From Streptomyces sp. NBC_01460 (GTDB lineage: Bacteria > Actinomycetota > Actinomycetes > Streptomycetales > Streptomycetaceae), in the NCBI RefSeq assembly GCF_036227405.1, contig NZ_CP109473.1:7502001-7566000 (forward strand): DNA of 64,000 nucleotides, in the 5' to 3' direction. The notes under the pieces are model-generated. The model saw nothing but the letters and a program-made list of their open reading frames with translations. It was not told where the DNA came from and searched no databases. The first letter of the stretch is position 1. Every line of letters begins with the position of its first letter. Made by a program: the position numbers and the translations under genes. Below, piece by piece: positions 15,985 to 24,032 of the stretch.

Positions 15985-16908
15985 ATGGGAATCCAGAGAA
16001 TCGAGTCGGTGACCTACGGAGTCGACGACCTCGACCGGTGCGTGCGCTTCTTCGAGGACTTCGGTCTCTCGCTGGTGGAACGGACCGGCGAACGCGCCTC
16101 GTTCGAGACGCTCGCCGGGCAGACCCTGCACCTCGACACCGCCCCCGACCCGTCGCTGCCGCAGCCGCTGGAGGCGTCGCCGACGATCCGGGAGGTCGTC
16201 TGGGGCGTCGACACCCCGGAGCAACTGGAGGGACTCGTGGCCGCCGTCGCCGCGGACCGCGAGGTCACCACCACCGAGGACGGCGTCCACCACAGTGTCG
16301 ACGAGACGGGCTTCGGCATCGGGCTCGCGCTCGCCGTGCCGCGCGAACTGCCCGCACCCGAGGTGCGCCGGCCGAACGTGTCAGGCAGCGTGCGCCGCTG
16401 GAACGAGTCGCTCGGCCCCGTGGGCCGGGTGCGCCCCCTGCGGATGTGCCACGTCGCGCTCAACATCCCCAAGGCGGGCCAGGAACGGGCCGTCGCGTTC
16501 TACACCGACCGGCTCGGCTTCCGCCCGACCGACGTCGTCAGGCCCATGGGCACCTTCATGCAGTGCGAGGGCGACGACGACCAGCACAACGTCCTGCTGT
16601 GCCACCGCCCCGACCGGGCCGGGGTCAACCACGTGTCCTACGAGGTCCCCGGCTTCGACGACGTCATCGAGGGCGGCAACCACATGATCGCCCAGGGATG
16701 GACGGAAGCCCGCAGGCTCGGCCGGCACACCGTCGGCTCCAACGTGTTCCGGTTCCTCCACGCGCCCTGCGGAGGCCGCGTGGAGTACGCGGCGGACATG
16801 GACCGGGTCGACGACAGCTACGGGACGCGTGTCCACGAGACCACACCGCCTCACCACATCTGGACCCTGCGCAGCTCCCGTGACGCGCCCGGGAACTCCG
16901 CCTCCTGA
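15985..16908 (+). CDS. Two-domain type I extradiol dioxygenase (VOC superfamily)
   Basis: A 307-residue ring-cleaving dioxygenase. It has two VOC modules: a degenerate N-terminal one (residues 5-120, VTYGVDDLDRCVRFFEDFG) and a catalytic C-terminal one (150-285). The 2-His-1-Glu metal site is intact: His in RMCHVALNIP (about 153), His in GVNHVSYEV (about 215) and Glu in GGRVEYAADMD (about 271). It should open a catechol-type ring next to the diol, giving a ring-cleaved semialdehyde or keto acid. ATG 15985 follows GAGGAG. The aldehyde dehydrogenase and FAH-family genes downstream fit the next steps of a meta-cleavage route. The aromatic substrate is unknown. Confidence 0.85.
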   Translation: MGIQRIESVTYGVDDLDRCVRFFEDFGLSLVERTGERASFETLAGQTLHLDTAPDPSLPQPLEASPTIREVVWGVDTPEQLEGLVAAVAADREVTTTEDGVHHSVDETGFGIGLALAVPRELPAPEVRRPNVSGSVRRWNESLGPVGRVRPLRMCHVALNIPKAGQERAVAFYTDRLGFRPTDVVRPMGTFMQCEGDDDQHNVLLCHRPDRAGVNHVSYEVPGFDDVIEGGNHMIAQGWTEARRLGRHTVGSNVFRFLHAPCGGRVEYAADMDRVDDSYGTRVHETTPPHHIWTLRSSRDAPGNSAS

Positions 16909-16946
16909 CCGTCCCACCCGCCGAGCGTGAGAGGGCACACGCACCC

Positions 16947-18395
16947 ATGACGACGAACCACGACTACCCCGCCATCCACATGTACATAGCCGGCGAGTGG
17001 TGCGAGGGATCGACCGGACGCACCGCGCCGGTGCTGAACCCGGCCACCGAAGAGGTCATCGGACACGTACCGCTGGCCACCGCCGCGGACCTGGACCGCG
17101 CGGCGGAGGCCGCCGCCACCGGCTTCGGGACCTGGCGCGACACACCGGTCGCCGCGCGTACGGCGATCCTGCACAGGGCCGCCGGCCTGCTGGTCTCCCG
17201 CAGCGCCGAGGTCGGCAGGATCATGACCCTGGAGCAGGGCAAGCCGCTGCGCGAGGCGAGCGGCGAGGCCGAGCGCGTCGCGGGTGCGCTGCGCTGGGAC
17301 GCCGACGACGCCCGCCGCGCCTACGGGCGGGTCATCCCGTCCGAGCAGGGCACCCTGCTGACCGTGCGCCGCCGGCCCATCGGCCCGGTCGCCGCCTTCA
17401 CCCCGTGGAACTTCCCGGCGGGCGGGCCGATGCGCAAGATCGCCGCGGCGCTCTCGGCCGGATGCTCGATCGTCATCAAGGCCTCCGAGGAGACCCCCGG
17501 CACCGCCGTGCAGCTCGTGCGGTGCTTCGAGGACGCCGGTGTGCCCGCCGGAGTCCTCAACCTGGTGTTCGGCGAGCCCGCCGAGGTCTCGGCGCACCTG
17601 ATCGGTCACCCGGCGACCCGGCTGATCGCCTTCACCGGCTCCGTGCCCGTCGGCAAGCTCCTGGCGGCCGCCGCGGGCGCCGAGATGAAGCCCTCCCTCA
17701 TGGAACTCGGCGGACACGCCCCGGTCCTCGTGTGCGAGGACGCCGATCCCGTCGCCGCGGCCCGCCGGGCAGCCGCCGCGAAGTTCGCCAACGCCGGCCA
17801 GGTCTGCACCTCGCCGAGCCGCTTCCTCGTCCACGAGAGCCTCCTGGCGGAGTTCACCGAGGAGTTCGTCCGCGCGGCCGAGGCGGTCGTCGTCGGCGAC
17901 GGGCTCGACGAGGGCGTCACCATGGGACCGCTCGCCAATGCCCGCAGACTGAAGGCCGTCGAGGCGCTGACCGCCGACGCCGTGGCCAGGGGCGCCGAGG
18001 TGCGCACCGGTGGCGAACGACTCGACCGCGCGGGCTACTTCTTCGCGCCCACCGTCCTCACCGGCGTACCCGACGACGCGGCGCTGATGTCCGAGGAGCC
18101 CTTCGGCCCGCTCGCGCCGATCGTCCCCTTCGGTGACCTCGACGACGCCCTGCGGATCGCCAACTCGCTGCCCTACGGGCTCGCCGCCTACGGGTTCACC
18201 CGCTCCGCCGCCACCGCCGAGCGCCTCACCCGGGAGTTCGAGGCGGGCATCCTCTCCCTCAACCACTGCGGAGGATCGGTCCACGAGGCGCCGTCCGGGG
18301 GAGTCAAGGCCAGCGGCTACGGCCGTGAGGGCGGTCCCGAGGGGCTGGACGCCTACCTGGTGACCCAGCGCGTCTCCCACCTGCTGGCCGGCTGA
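16947..18395 (+). CDS. NAD(P)-dependent aldehyde dehydrogenase (semialdehyde type)
   Basis: A 482-residue ALDH-superfamily enzyme of normal length. Visible features are TPWNFPAG (cofactor/substrate channel Asn), the FTGSVPVGK Rossmann turn, the general-base Glu in MELGGHAP (about 251) and the nucleophilic Cys in NAGQVCTSPSR (about 285). The closest remembered relatives are succinate-semialdehyde and related dehydrogenases. Coming straight after the extradiol dioxygenase (38-base gap) and before a FAH-family gene, it probably oxidises the semialdehyde made by ring cleavage. A second, distinct ALDH is encoded at 22481 in the same island. Confidence 0.9.
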   Translation: MTTNHDYPAIHMYIAGEWCEGSTGRTAPVLNPATEEVIGHVPLATAADLDRAAEAAATGFGTWRDTPVAARTAILHRAAGLLVSRSAEVGRIMTLEQGKPLREASGEAERVAGALRWDADDARRAYGRVIPSEQGTLLTVRRRPIGPVAAFTPWNFPAGGPMRKIAAALSAGCSIVIKASEETPGTAVQLVRCFEDAGVPAGVLNLVFGEPAEVSAHLIGHPATRLIAFTGSVPVGKLLAAAAGAEMKPSLMELGGHAPVLVCEDADPVAAARRAAAAKFANAGQVCTSPSRFLVHESLLAEFTEEFVRAAEAVVVGDGLDEGVTMGPLANARRLKAVEALTADAVARGAEVRTGGERLDRAGYFFAPTVLTGVPDDAALMSEEPFGPLAPIVPFGDLDDALRIANSLPYGLAAYGFTRSAATAERLTREFEAGILSLNHCGGSVHEAPSGGVKASGYGREGGPEGLDAYLVTQRVSHLLAG

Positions 18396-18401
18396 TCCGC
18401 C

Positions 18402-19190
18402 GTGCGGTACACCCGGGTCTCCATGGGCGGACGTGCGGTGTGGGGCCGCGTCGAGGAGGACGCGGTGCGTCTGCTGTCCGGCTCGCCCCTGGAGGGCGAC
18501 CCCACGGTCATCGGCTCGATCCCGCTCGCCGAGGCGGCCTGGCTGCCGCCCGTCGTCCCGCCCGTCTTCTACGCCGTCGGCATGAACTACCCGCGCCACA
18601 TCGAGCACGCCCGGCTCCTGGGCGACAAGGCCGGGGTCACGCCGGAGCGGCCGGAACCCGGCTACCGGGCCAACAACGCGCTCACCGGCCACGGCACGGC
18701 GATCGTGAAGCCCGCCGGGCTCCAGGGCAGGTTCGAGGCCGAACCCGAACTGGTCGCCGTCATCGGCCGGACCCTGAGGCACGCCACGTACGAGGAGGCG
18801 CGGGACGCCGTCTTCGGCTGGACGATCGGCAACGACGTCAGCGCCCGCACCTGGCAGCACCAGGACCGCTCGTTCTGGCGCAGCAAGAACAGCGACACCT
18901 TCAAGCCGATGGGCCCCTGGATCGAGACCGACGTCGACGCCCTCGCCCAGACCACGACGCTACGCGTCAACGGCGAGGTACGCGCCCGGTTCCCCACCGG
19001 CGACATGGTCTTCGACCCCTACGACCACATGGTCGAGATGAGCAGGCACCTCACCCTGCACCCCGGTGACGTCCTGTGGATGGGCGCGGAGTCCACCTGC
19101 CGGATCGAGGCCGGCGACACCGTCGACGTCGAGATCAGCGGGATCGGCGTCCTGTCGAATCCCGTCCGGGCGGAGAGCGCCCACCCCTGA
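18402..19190 (+). CDS. Fumarylacetoacetate hydrolase (FAH) family protein
   Basis: A 262-residue FAH-fold enzyme. The divalent-metal ligands are present: the Glu pair of FEAEPELVAVIGR (about residues 110-112) and the Asp of TIGNDVSAR (about 144), followed by the substrate loop SFWRSKNSDTFKPMGPWI. Members hydrolyse C-C bonds of acylpyruvates, hydrate 2-oxopentenoates, or decarboxylate or isomerise meta-cleavage products; which one applies here is open. The GTG start at 18402 is 6 bases after the ALDH stop, so translation is probably coupled. The N-terminal about 70 residues form the small FAH N-domain (MRYTRVSMGGRAVWGRVEED). Confidence 0.88.
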   Translation: MRYTRVSMGGRAVWGRVEEDAVRLLSGSPLEGDPTVIGSIPLAEAAWLPPVVPPVFYAVGMNYPRHIEHARLLGDKAGVTPERPEPGYRANNALTGHGTAIVKPAGLQGRFEAEPELVAVIGRTLRHATYEEARDAVFGWTIGNDVSARTWQHQDRSFWRSKNSDTFKPMGPWIETDVDALAQTTTLRVNGEVRARFPTGDMVFDPYDHMVEMSRHLTLHPGDVLWMGAESTCRIEAGDTVDVEISGIGVLSNPVRAESAHP

Positions 19191-19218
19191 CCACCGCACC
19201 CCCGAAAGGCAGCACGCC

Positions 19219-19590
19219 GTGAGCAAGGAACCCCGCTACATCCACCACGTCAACTTCCCCACCACCGACCCCGACCGCACCGCCGAGTGGTACACCAAGG
19301 TCTTCGGGATGAAGAGGATCATGCCGAAGTCCAACACCCGCGTGGTGCTGATGACCCGCGGCACCTTCGACCTGCACTTCACCCCGGTCGAGGAGATGGA
19401 CCGGATGGCGCCCTACCACTTCGCCGTCGAGGTCGACGACTGGGACGACTTCATGGGACACCTCGCCGAGCTGGGCATCCGTCACACCCGCCCGATCGAG
19501 CGCCCCGAGAACCAGTCGAAGTTCTGCTACATCCACGACCCCGACCACACCATGATCGAGCTGGTCTTCCACGGCAGGCGCCCCCACTGA
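19219..19590 (+). CDS. VOC (glyoxalase/dioxygenase superfamily) small protein
   Basis: A 123-residue single VOC module: IHHVNFPTTDPDRTAEWYTKVFGM at the start, a central DLHFTPVEE, then HFAVEVDDWDDF, and the C-terminal SKFCYIHDPDHTMIELVF. Potential metal ligands are His in IHHVNF, His in YHFAVEV and Glu in MIELVF. Such proteins act as lyases, isomerases, dioxygenases or binding proteins. GTG 19219 follows GAAAGGC. It lies between the FAH-family and alpha/beta-hydrolase genes with gaps under 30 bases, so it is an operon member. A specific reaction cannot be assigned. Confidence 0.85.
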   Translation: MSKEPRYIHHVNFPTTDPDRTAEWYTKVFGMKRIMPKSNTRVVLMTRGTFDLHFTPVEEMDRMAPYHFAVEVDDWDDFMGHLAELGIRHTRPIERPENQSKFCYIHDPDHTMIELVFHGRRPH

Positions 19591-19619
19591 GCCGCAGCGC
19601 TCACCAAGGAGATCCCTTC

Positions 19620-20411
19620 ATGCCCCATGTCGATTCCGACGGCGCCTCCGTGTACTACGAACGCCACGGCAGCGGCCCCGCGATCGTGTTCGTCCACGGC
19701 TCGGGAGGAAACCACGCCGCCTGGTGGCAGCAGGTGGCCGCGCTGCGCGACGAGTTCACCGTCGTCACCCTGGACCTGCGCGGCTTCGGCAACACCGAAC
19801 CGGACGTGCGGCAGACCGAGTTCGACAGTCAGTCCTTCTACGCCGACGTCGTGGCCGTCCTCGACCGGGAGGAGCTGACCGACGCCATGCTGGTCGGCCA
19901 GTCCATCGGCTCGATCGCCGCGCTCCGCGCCGGCCTCGTGCGCCCCGGACGCGTCGGGTCCGTCGTCCTCGGCCACTCCCTCGGCGGGATCAGCCACCCC
20001 GAGCTCAAGGAACTCGCCGCCGCCGACCGGGCCGAGGCCGTCAAGCTGCCCGTCATCGACCGCCTGCTGACCAGGCGGTTCCAGCAGGAGCGCGCCGACC
20101 TCACCCTCCTCTTCCGGCAGATGGGCACGTTCAACACCGCCACGATGCAGGACCTGCGCAACCTCGACACCGACGGGCCCGGTCTGGAGGAGATCCAGGA
20201 CTCGGGCGTCAGGATCGCCTTCCTCGCCGGCGAGAGGGACGCGGTGCTCGGCGTGGAGACGGTGACACGCGCCCACGAGCTGGTGGCCGGCTCCCACCTG
20301 GAGATCGTCCCGGGCGCCCCGCACTCCATGTACTGGGAGACCCCGCGGGCGTACAACGCGGCCGTCGCCCGCCTGCGCCGCACCCTCACCGCCCCGAAGG
20401 AAGCCGCATGA
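19620..20411 (+). CDS. Alpha/beta-fold hydrolase
   Basis: A 263-residue alpha/beta hydrolase with the full catalytic triad: oxyanion region VFVHGSGGNHAAWW (about 25-38), nucleophile Ser in VGQSIGS (about 95), Asp in AGERDAVLG (about 207) and His in GAPHSMYWE (about 236). In meta-cleavage pathways such enzymes split ring-fission products or hydrolyse enol-lactones and esters; in this setting either is reasonable. It resembles the 3-oxoadipate enol-lactonase/C-C hydrolase size class. AAGGAGATCCCTTC precedes ATG 19620. Its stop overlaps the next start as ATGA. Confidence 0.88.
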   Translation: MPHVDSDGASVYYERHGSGPAIVFVHGSGGNHAAWWQQVAALRDEFTVVTLDLRGFGNTEPDVRQTEFDSQSFYADVVAVLDREELTDAMLVGQSIGSIAALRAGLVRPGRVGSVVLGHSLGGISHPELKELAAADRAEAVKLPVIDRLLTRRFQQERADLTLLFRQMGTFNTATMQDLRNLDTDGPGLEEIQDSGVRIAFLAGERDAVLGVETVTRAHELVAGSHLEIVPGAPHSMYWETPRAYNAAVARLRRTLTAPKEAA

Positions 20412-20878
20412 GCAACATCACCCTCGCCGCCGCCGAAGAGATCATCGACGCCGCCCACGAACGCGCCCGGGAGATCGGGAAGGCGGTGAGTGTCGCCGTG
20501 GTCGACGCGGGGGGATTCCCCGTCGCCATCCGGCGCCCCGACGGGGCCCGTCCGCTCACCCCGGACATCGCCAGGGCCAAGGCCTACACCGCAGCGGTCA
20601 TGCAGCGCCCCGGCAGGATGCTGAAGAAGTGGCAGGAGAGCCAGCCCGTCTTCTTCGCCCAGCTCTCCCAGCTGCCCGGCGCGGCGATGCCCATCCTCGC
20701 CACCGAGGGCAGCATGACGATCAAGAAGGACGGCGAGATCATCGGCGGTCTCGGCATCGCCGGCGGCACCGCGGACGAGGACCAGGCCATCGCGGACGAC
20801 GTCCTGAAGTCACTGGGCTACGAACTGGAGTTCGCCGCCTGGGGCGTCTCCGGCGAGCCCTCCGGAAAGGAAGCCTGA
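20408..20878 (+). CDS. GlcG/HbpS family (DUF336) protein
   Basis: A 156-residue protein of the GlcG/HbpS fold. The typical segments are ITLAAAEEIIDAAHERAREIG, VSVAVVDAGGFPVAIRRPDGA, KAYTAA, and the glycine-rich GEIIGGLGIAGGTADEDQAIADD. Relatives include a haem-binding sensor partner in Streptomyces and small proteins encoded in glycolate, propanediol and aromatic catabolic operons, where the role is unclear. No signal peptide is present here, so unlike secreted HbpS it should be cytoplasmic. It overlaps the alpha/beta-hydrolase gene by 4 bases and is followed after 3 bases by the MetE-like gene. Confidence 0.88.
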   Translation: MSNITLAAAEEIIDAAHERAREIGKAVSVAVVDAGGFPVAIRRPDGARPLTPDIARAKAYTAAVMQRPGRMLKKWQESQPVFFAQLSQLPGAAMPILATEGSMTIKKDGEIIGGLGIAGGTADEDQAIADDVLKSLGYELEFAAWGVSGEPSGKEA

Positions 20879-20881
20879 GCC

Positions 20882-21934
20882 ATGGCGGACACGTTCAACT
20901 ACCGCATCGACCACCACGGCAGCCTGGTCCGCCCGGCCGCCCTGCTGGCCGCCCGCGACCGCGCGGCCGACGGCGCCCCGGACGCCGGAGCGCTGCGGGA
21001 GGCCGAGGACGCCGCCGTCAAGGAGGCCGTGGTCCTCCAGCGCAGGCTGCGCTCCACGGTCGTCACCGACGGGGACATGCCGCGTACGGACTTCCGGAGC
21101 GCCGTGCTCGAAGGGGTCTCCGGCTTCCGGCGTACCGGGGAGGAGACCGGCGGCCTGGCACGCTGGGTGGCGGACTCCCTGCCCGAGGCGGACGGCCCCC
21201 TGCTCGCCGACCGGGCGTCCCTGCTCGGTGAGCTCACGCTCATCGCACCGAAGGCCTCCCTGCCCTCGCCCGCCTACCTCGCCGCGACCTGCTTCGACCC
21301 GGAGGCGGCGGGCCGGGGCGGTCCGGCCTCGGCCCGCGAACTCGGCGAGGCGCTGGCGGGGATCATCCACACGGAGATCCAGCTGCTCATCTCCCGGGGT
21401 GTCCGGCTGATCCAGCTGAACAACCCGCTCCTGCTCGCCCACACGGCCGGCGAGCCCGGAGCCGCCGGCGCGCTCTCCTTCGAGGACGCCCTGGCCGTCG
21501 ACGCCCTCGCCGTACCGTCGGGGGAGCGCCCCGACGGTGTCCGGGTGGGCCTCGCCCCGGGCTGGGCGGCCCCGGCGACAGTGGACCGGTCCAGGGCCGA
21601 GCAGCTCTACGCCGCCGTCCCCGTGGACCGGTGGATCCTGCCGTACGACCAGGGCACCGACGCCGAGCTCGACCTCCTGCGGGCCCTTCCGGAGGAGCGT
21701 GACGCCTGTCTCGGCGCGGTGGACGCGACGAGCCCGGCGATCGAGGAGATCGACACGGTGATGGCGCGGATCGACGCCGCCGCCGAGGTCAAGGACCTGG
21801 AGGACATGGCCCTGTCACCCTCGCGCGGCTTCGAGGACGTCGCCGGCCGGCCGCTGCTGAGCGCCGAGGAGCAGAACCGCAAGCTGATCCAGGTCGAGAC
21901 GCTCGCCCGCTACTGCTGGGGCAACGAGTTCTGA
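20882..21934 (+). CDS. MetE/UROD-like barrel protein lacking zinc ligands
   Basis: A 350-residue protein resembling short MetE-like (cobalamin-independent methionine synthase C-terminal, UROD-type barrel) proteins: YRIDHHGSLVRP at the start, ISRGVRLIQLNNPLLL, the LGAVDATSPAIEEID strand and the ending LSPSRGFEDVAGRPLLSAEE. In family members I remember, zinc is held by a His-x-Cys (THVCRGN-like) and a Cys in LSPQCGF. Here those positions read VRVGLAPG and LSPSRGF, so all three ligands appear replaced. It is therefore unlikely to activate a thiol for methyl transfer and may be a lyase, hydrolase or binding protein. It is the last rightward gene before a terminator. Confidence 0.75.
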   Translation: MADTFNYRIDHHGSLVRPAALLAARDRAADGAPDAGALREAEDAAVKEAVVLQRRLRSTVVTDGDMPRTDFRSAVLEGVSGFRRTGEETGGLARWVADSLPEADGPLLADRASLLGELTLIAPKASLPSPAYLAATCFDPEAAGRGGPASARELGEALAGIIHTEIQLLISRGVRLIQLNNPLLLAHTAGEPGAAGALSFEDALAVDALAVPSGERPDGVRVGLAPGWAAPATVDRSRAEQLYAAVPVDRWILPYDQGTDAELDLLRALPEERDACLGAVDATSPAIEEIDTVMARIDAAAEVKDLEDMALSPSRGFEDVAGRPLLSAEEQNRKLIQVETLARYCWGNEF

Positions 21935-21945
21935 CCCGCACGGCG

Positions 21946-21978
21946 GCCGGGGCCGGCCCCCGCGGGCCCGGCCCCGGC
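21946..21978. terminator. Hairpin between convergent genes
   Basis: GCCGGGGCCGG (21946-21956) pairs perfectly with 21968-21978 across an 11-base loop. It lies between the stops of the MetE-like (+) and ABM (-) genes and can serve both. Confidence 0.65.
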
Positions 21979-21990
21979 TGCCCGCCGGGC

Positions 21991-22278
21991 CTACAGCACG
22001 TCGGCGAAGGTCACGGCCCGCTCGCTCAGCAGCGGCCGCACCGTGCGGACGATGAGCTCGTCGAAGTAGTCCGCCCCGGCATGGGCGTCGAAGCCGGCCC
22101 GGTCCGCGTACCGCTCGTACAGGACGAACGCACCCGGGTGGTCCACCTCCGCGTGCACCTCGTACCCGAGGTTCCCCGGCTCGGCCAGCGTGTGCTCCCG
22201 CATCGCGAGCAGCGCGGCGCGCACCGTGGCCTCGTCGGAGGGTGCACAGCGGTAGTGGGCGATGACGGCGAAAGCCAT
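21991..22278 (-). CDS. ABM (antibiotic biosynthesis monooxygenase) domain protein
   Basis: A 95-residue single ABM-fold protein: FAVIAHYRCAPSDEATVRAAL, the central GNLGYEVHAEVDHPGAFVLYERYADRAGFDAH and the ending VRTVRPLLSERAVTFADVL. Homologues are cofactor-free quinol or anthrone oxygenases, haem-degrading enzymes or quinone-handling proteins such as YgiN-like factors. The start at ATG 22278 has GGAGATCGACCC in front; an upstream extension of 29 codons lacks such a site. It is divergent from the aldehyde dehydrogenase at 22481 and shares its promoter region, so it is probably part of the island. Quinone protection during catechol metabolism is a plausible but unproven role. Confidence 0.85.
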   Translation of the reverse strand: MAFAVIAHYRCAPSDEATVRAALLAMREHTLAEPGNLGYEVHAEVDHPGAFVLYERYADRAGFDAHAGADYFDELIVRTVRPLLSERAVTFADVL

Positions 22279-22480
22279 GGGTCGATCTCCTTGTCGGACG
22301 CGGCGTCGGGCCTGCCGATTCCAGCACAGCGCGCGTCCGACAGGCGGTGCGTGACGTGCAAGCAATGTCTGCCGCCGCGGCCCTGGTCACTCCCGCCGTC
22401 TTCCTGTGTTGTCGTCCCGACCCCCACCGTCCCCTCTGCACACCGCGGACCACCGCGGCCGAACGGGAGCACTGATCCAG
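22279..22480. promoter_or_regulatory. Divergent promoter region with CGTGCAAGCA element
   Basis: This gap separates the ABM (-) and ALDH (+) genes. CGTGCAAGCA at 22355-22364 is the exact reverse complement of TGCTTGCACG at 25276-25285, ahead of the amidohydrolase gene. A 10-bp match between two promoters of one island suggests a shared regulator site. Confidence 0.45.
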
Positions 22481-23929
22481 ATGCACACCATGGAAACCCT
22501 CCTCGGCGGACAGTGGGTGACGGCCGCCGAGTGGCTGCACGTCCACGACCCGTCCGACACCCGCAGTCCCGTCGCCCGTGTGCCCGCCCTGAGCGCCGGG
22601 GACGTGGCCCGCGCCTACGACGAGGCGGAGAAGGGCTTCGCCGTCTGGCGGCGCACCAGCCCCTTCGAGCGGGCCCGAGTGTTCCACGGGGCGGCCCGGC
22701 TGCTCCGCGAGCGTGCGGCCACGATCGCCGCGGCCGTGGTCGCCGAGAACGGCAAGACGCGCGCTGAGGCGAGCGGCGAGGTCGCGAAGTCCGCCGACTT
22801 CTTCGAGTACTACGCCGGGCTCGCCCGCGACGGCTACGGCACCCTCCTCCACGACGCCCGGCCCGACACCCGTACGAGCTTCCACCACGAGCCGGTCGGG
22901 ATCGTCCTCGCCATCACCCCGTGGAACGACCCGCTGCTGACGCCCGCCCGCAAGCTGGCGCCCGCCCTGGCCACCGGCAACGCCGTCGTCCTCAAGCCGG
23001 CCTCCGAGACCCCCATGTCCGCACTCCACCTGGCGCGCGCCCTGCACGAGGCGGGTCTGCCCGCCGGTGTGCTGGGCGTCGTCACCGGCCGGGGCAGCCG
23101 GATCTCCGGGCCCCTCCTCGACGACCCGCGCGTCGCCGCGGTCACCTTCACCGGCTCCAACTCCGTCGGCGAGGGGCTGCGCAGGTCCCTGGCCGACCGC
23201 AACGTCCGCTTCCAGGGCGAGCTGGGCGGCAAGAACGCCACCGTCGTGCTCGCCGACGCCGATCTGGGCGCCGCCGTGAAGGCGCTGATGGCCGCGGGAT
23301 TCGGACAGGCCGGCCAGCGGTGCACCGCCACCAGCCGGGTCCTCGTCGAACGCTCCGTGTACGAGGAGTTCACCGGACTGCTCCTGGAAGCGGTCGCCGC
23401 CGTCAGGCTCGGCCCGGGGGCCTCGGACTCGACCGGCGTGGGCCCTCTCGTCAGCACGGGGCAGCGTGACAGCGTCCTCAGGGACATCGAGCGGGCGGTG
23501 AAGGAGGGGGCGACCGTGCTGACGGGCGGCGCGGCCCCGCGGGAGGCGGAGTACGCCCACGGCTGCTACGTCAGCCCGACCGTCCTGGGCGACGTCACCC
23601 CGGAGATGGCCGTCTGGCGCGAGGAGGTCTTCGGGCCCGTCGTGGTCCTGCGTCCCGTCGACGGGTTCGACGAGGCCGTCGCGGAGGTCAACGACTCCGA
23701 CTTCGGGCTCGCCGCCGCCCTCTTCACCCGCGACCTGCGCGCCGCGCACCGCTTCGCGGACGAGGCCGACTGCGGACAGGTCGCCGTCAACACCGCGACC
23801 ACGGGCTGGGACGTGCACCACCCCTTCGGTGGCTTCCGCGACTCCGGCTCGGCGTTCAAGGAGCAGGGCACCGAAGCCCTGCGTTTCTACACCCGCGTCA
23901 AGACCGTCGCCTTCAACTTCGGCACCTGA
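22481..23929 (+). CDS. Aldehyde dehydrogenase (benzaldehyde/vanillin-type)
   Basis: A 482-residue ALDH with the canonical parts TPWNDPLLTPARKLAPAL, FTGSNSVGEGLR, general-base Glu in FQGELGGKN (about 247) and catalytic Cys in QAGQRCTATSR (about 281). It differs clearly from the ALDH at 16947. Because the island also encodes a benzoylformate-decarboxylase-like ThDP enzyme and an Ldh-type dehydrogenase, this enzyme could oxidise the aldehyde produced by decarboxylation, as in a mandelate-type route (inference). ATG 22481 is chosen for GGGAG 10 bases upstream; ATG 22490 is an alternative. Six tandem 14-base repeats lie between this gene and the next. Confidence 0.88.
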   Translation: MHTMETLLGGQWVTAAEWLHVHDPSDTRSPVARVPALSAGDVARAYDEAEKGFAVWRRTSPFERARVFHGAARLLRERAATIAAAVVAENGKTRAEASGEVAKSADFFEYYAGLARDGYGTLLHDARPDTRTSFHHEPVGIVLAITPWNDPLLTPARKLAPALATGNAVVLKPASETPMSALHLARALHEAGLPAGVLGVVTGRGSRISGPLLDDPRVAAVTFTGSNSVGEGLRRSLADRNVRFQGELGGKNATVVLADADLGAAVKALMAAGFGQAGQRCTATSRVLVERSVYEEFTGLLLEAVAAVRLGPGASDSTGVGPLVSTGQRDSVLRDIERAVKEGATVLTGGAAPREAEYAHGCYVSPTVLGDVTPEMAVWREEVFGPVVVLRPVDGFDEAVAEVNDSDFGLAAALFTRDLRAAHRFADEADCGQVAVNTATTGWDVHHPFGGFRDSGSAFKEQGTEALRFYTRVKTVAFNFGT

Positions 23930-23935
23930 CAGGCA

Positions 23936-24018
23936 GGTTCCCCAGGAAAGGTTCCCCAGGACGGGTTCCCCAGCACGGGTTCCCCAGCACGGGTTCCCCA
24001 GCAAGGTTCCACAGCGAG
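23936..24018. repeat. Six tandem 14-base repeats (minisatellite)
   Basis: The unit GGTTCCCCAGCACG occurs six times in a row, starting at 23936, 23950, 23964, 23978, 23992 (13 bases) and 24005 (with one change to TTCCACAG). Copies 3 and 4 are identical. The array fills the gap between the ALDH stop and the ribosome site of the LhgO-like gene. It has no spacer/repeat alternation, so it is not CRISPR. Copy number is likely to vary between strains. Confidence 0.9.
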
Positions 24019-24032
24019 AAAGGAGGATGCCG

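Noticed and set aside
23936..24018. Tandem repeats as a possible CRISPR array
   Set aside because: Units are 14 bases and directly adjacent, with no spacers and no cas genes nearby.
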